A stretch of DNA of 9,851 nt from assembly GCA_028291845.1 (NCBI GenBank), contig JAQGNM010000258.1, positions 1-9,851 of the forward strand, written 5' to 3'. The DNA is from Massilia sp. GTDB taxonomy: Bacteria; Pseudomonadota; Gammaproteobacteria; Burkholderiales; Burkholderiaceae_D. Position 1 is the first letter of the stretch, and every line of letters begins with the position of its first letter. The notes beneath the pieces were generated by a model that saw only the letters and a list, made by a program, of their open reading frames with translations, did not search any database and was not told the DNA's origin. Shown in pieces: positions 7,629 through 9,851 of this stretch. Both the position numbers and the translations under genes were made by a program.

Positions 7629-8920
7629 CAGCGGCTCTCCCGTTCACGGCCGGTGGCGCGGCTGTCGCGCTGGCGCGCGGTTTCTGTGGTCATGATGTCT
7701 TGTGGCGTGGGTACGCTGACGGCGGGTGCGGGCATTTGCACCGGCCCCGATTTGGAGCCGATGGCGGCATCGTTGGCGGCGGTCTGGGCGATGAGCTTGT
7801 CGAGCGGCAGGTACAGCATGTTGTTGCCGGCCTTGGCATCGACCATCACCTTGCTGGCGCTGCTGAAAATCTGCTGCATGGTTTCCAGGTACATGCGGTC
7901 GCGGGTAACGGCCGGCGCCTTCTGGTACTCGGCGACCACCTGGCTGAAACGCGAGGCGTTACCGGTGGCCGATTCCACCACTTGCGAGCGGTAGGCTTCG
8001 GCGTCCTGGGTCAGGCGGATGGCGGCGCCGCGCGAACGGGGGATGATGTCGTTGGCATAGGCTTCACCTTCGCTCTTGGCGCGGGCGCGGTCCTGGCTGG
8101 CCTTGACGGCGTCGTCGAACGCGCTCTGGACTTGCTCGGGCGGCTGCACGCTTTGCATGGTGACGTTGGTCACCTGCACGCCGAGGGCGTAGCGGTCGGC
8201 GATCTGCTGCATCAGGCGGGTGGTGTCGAGGGCGATCTGCTCGCGCCCTTCGTACAGCACGAAATCCATCTTGCTCTTGCCGACCACTTCGCGGATGGCG
8301 CTTTCGGCGATCTGGCGCACGGTGTCGTCCTCGTGATCGCGGTTGTTGTAGATCCAGGCGACCGGATCTTTCAGGGTGTACTGCACGGCGAACTGGATGT
8401 CGATGATGTTTTCGTCATCGGTCAACATCAGCGCTTCCTTCGGATTTTTCGAGCGCAAGGAACCGCGGTAGCCCACTTCGGCCGTGCGCACGCGCGAGAC
8501 GTCGACCGCCTGGTGCGCCTGGAACGGCGCCGGCCAGCGCCAGTTGAAACCGGGGCCGGTTCTATGGCTCAGTTTGCCGAAGGTGGTGACGATGCCGACC
8601 TGTCCTTCCTGCACGATGAAGGCGCCGCTGGCCAGCCAGATGAAGACGACGATCACGCCGATCACGCTTGCGGTGACGCTGGCGCCCTTCATGTCGGGGC
8701 GATAGCCGTTGTTGTTGTCGCCGCCGTTGTTGTTGTTCTTGCCGAACAGGCGGTTGAGGCGGGCATTGAAGTCGCGCCACATCTGGTCGAGATCGGGCGG
8801 ACCCTCGCCGCCCGGGCGCCGGCCTTCTTGTTTTTTATTGTCGGCGTCCGGCTTGTGACCCCAACGCGGGTCATTGAGCGACAACTTGACGCCGAAGCGC
8901 CTGAGGAGAGAAACGAGCAT
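7628..8920 (-). CDS. hflK: FtsH protease modulator HflK (SPFH protein)
   Basis: Partner of HflC in the membrane complex regulating FtsH. The protein is 430 residues (E. coli HflK is about 419). A cytoplasmic N-terminal tail includes GPPDLDQMWRDF at 40-51 and a low-complexity Asn/Gly linker at about 60-72. A single membrane helix is at about 81-103, followed by the SPFH domain with QVGIVTTFGKLSHRTGPGFN at 107-126, and then helical regions to a Pro/Ala- and Arg-rich tail. The ATG at 8920 directly follows the hflX stop (TAGATG) with GGA about 9 nt upstream. An in-frame TTG at 8884 would give the shorter start MSLNDPRWG common in related proteins, but its nearest AGG is about 15 nt away, so the ATG is preferred. 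Confidence 0.95.
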   Translation of the reverse strand: MLVSLLRRFGVKLSLNDPRWGHKPDADNKKQEGRRPGGEGPPDLDQMWRDFNARLNRLFGKNNNNGGDNNNGYRPDMKGASVTASVIGVIVVFIWLASGAFIVQEGQVGIVTTFGKLSHRTGPGFNWRWPAPFQAHQAVDVSRVRTAEVGYRGSLRSKNPKEALMLTDDENIIDIQFAVQYTLKDPVAWIYNNRDHEDDTVRQIAESAIREVVGKSKMDFVLYEGREQIALDTTRLMQQIADRYALGVQVTNVTMQSVQPPEQVQSAFDDAVKASQDRARAKSEGEAYANDIIPRSRGAAIRLTQDAEAYRSQVVESATGNASRFSQVVAEYQKAPAVTRDRMYLETMQQIFSSASKVMVDAKAGNNMLYLPLDKLIAQTAANDAAIGSKSGPVQMPAPAVSVPTPQDIMTTETARQRDSRATGRERESR

Positions 8921-9851
8921 CTATCGTGGTCCGGCGTTGGTGGAAAATCGGGGTGCTGCGTCGCGGTGGTCGGCGTCCTCGTCGAGGTCGCCATCGGCAT
9001 TGCTGTCGGGCTCGTCTTCCTCGCCATCCCAGGCATCCGCTGCCTGGTCGGCGTCATCCTGCTTGACGGCGTCGGGACGGTAGATCGGCGCCGCCTGGGC
9101 CGCTTCGACGATCGCTTCGCGCAGCAAGTCGAGGCCATCGCCCTTGTGAGCGCTGACAAAAACGCGGCTGATTTTATCATACTCATCACGCTCTATTGCC
9201 GGCTCAAAACCTGCAATATCGATCTTGTTCCATACCAAAATTTGTGGAATGTGATCGGCGCCGATTTCACGAAGGACCTCGTTGACCTGTTCGATCTGCT
9301 CCATCCGCACCGGGCTGGCGGCGTCGACGACGTGCAGCAGCAAGTCGGCATGGATGGTTTCTTCGAGCGTGGCGCGAAACGCAGCCACCAGCTGGTGCGG
9401 CAATTCGCGCACGAAACCGACCGTGTCGGACATGACCACGCTGCCTACTTCCTCGTTCAGGTACAGCCGGCGCGAGGTGGTGTCGAGGGTGGCGAACAAC
9501 TGGTTGGCCACGTACACACCGGCCTTGGTCAGGGCGTTGAACAGGGTCGACTTGCCGGCGTTGGTGTAGCCGACCAGCGAGACGGAAAAAGTCTGGTTGC
9601 GTCCGCGCGAACGGCGCTGGGTTTCGTGTTGCTTGCGCAGCTTCTTCAGGCGCGCACGCAAGGCCTTGACCCGCTCGCCGATCAGGCGGCGGTCGGTCTC
9701 GAGCTGGGTTTCACCGGGACCGCGCAGGCCGATACCGCCCTTTTGCCGTTCCAGGTGGGTCCAGCCGCGCACCAGGCGCGTGGCCAGGTGCTGCAGTTGC
9801 GCCAGCTCGACCTGTAACTTGCCCTCGTGGCTTTGCGCGCGCTGGGCAAAG
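8921..9851 (-). CDS. hflX: GTPase HflX (5' end beyond the window)
   Basis: HflX is a ribosome-binding GTPase of the Obg-HflX superfamily that can split stalled or stress-damaged ribosomes. The reading frame stays open to the window edge, so the start and first part of the N-terminal domain are missing; 309 residues are visible. The glycine-rich segment [18 protein letters not shown] precedes the G domain. All G motifs are intact: G1 [10 protein letters not shown]2 region TLDTTSRR, G3 DTVGF, G4 NKID and G5 SAHKG. After the G domain comes an acidic tail of about 45 residues rich in Asp, Glu and Ala, ending [10 protein letters not shown]. The GTG at 9772 is internal, since family-like sequence continues upstream. 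The TAG stop abuts the hflK ATG. The gene upstream is expected to be hfq but is not visible. Confidence 0.97.
   Translation of the reverse strand, partial: FAQRAQSHEGKLQVELAQLQHLATRLVRGWTHLERQKGGIGLRGPGETQLETDRRLIGERVKALRARLKKLRKQHETQRRSRGRNQTFSVSLVGYTNAGKSTLFNALTKAGVYVANQLFATLDTTSRRLYLNEEVGSVVMSDTVGFVRELPHQLVAAFRATLEETIHADLLLHVVDAASPVRMEQIEQVNEVLREIGADHIPQILVWNKIDIAGFEPAIERDEYDKISRVFVSAHKGDGLDLLREAIVEAAQAAPIYRPDAVKQDDADQAADAWDGEEDEPDSNADGDLDEDADHRDAAPRFSTNAGPR

Noticed and set aside
7700..9817. A 705-codon open frame on the plus strand opposite hflK and hflX
   Set aside because: It is the exact antisense of two well-recognised genes; such long mirror frames are usual in GC-rich coding DNA, and its Gly/Ala/Val/His-rich translation matches no family I know.

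Overview
The window looks like chromosomal core DNA from a GC-rich betaproteobacterium, most likely Burkholderiales and plausibly an Oxalobacteraceae member (Massilia/Duganella/Janthinobacterium type). The main basis is the run hflX-hflK-hflC-hisZ-purA-phosphoribosyltransferase, an arrangement I know from this group. HisZ also implies the short-form, HisZ-dependent HisG. The genus is an inference from gene order and protein character, not a database match.

Layout, left to right. (1) 9-1076 (minus) is a PRISE-type short-chain dehydrogenase/reductase. It is divergent from a LysR-family regulator at 1173-2081 (plus), and the 96 bp between them carries nested inverted repeats. (2) 2174-2638 (plus) is a small exported Cys-containing protein resembling DUF4124. 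(3) 2657-2752 is a perfect nested palindromic repeat element sitting between convergent genes. (4) 2772-3368 (minus) is a MarC/YhgN-family membrane protein. (5) 3393-3419 is a strong intrinsic terminator reading leftward, which closes the large operon. (6) 3447-9851 (minus) is that operon. In transcription order it holds hflX (5' part outside the window), hflK, hflC, a second copy of the palindromic element, hisZ, purA and a phosphoribosyltransferase.

The operon combines three jobs. HflX is a ribosome-associated GTPase. HflK and HflC form the membrane SPFH complex that modulates FtsH proteolysis. HisZ, PurA and the phosphoribosyltransferase belong to histidine and purine metabolism, where PRPP and adenine nucleotides are shared. 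The hflX/hflK and hflK/hflC junctions are tight enough for translational coupling (TAG directly followed by ATG, and TGATG). The hflC-hisZ junction is different: 226 bp with the repeat and a possible promoter, so hisZ-purA-PRT may be partly uncoupled from hflXKC.

No phage, CRISPR, toxin-antitoxin, defence or biosynthetic cluster is visible, and I see no convincing new multi-gene system. The least explained feature is the palindromic element. Its two copies lie in inverted orientation on the chromosome but in the same orientation relative to the gene whose stop codon each one follows.
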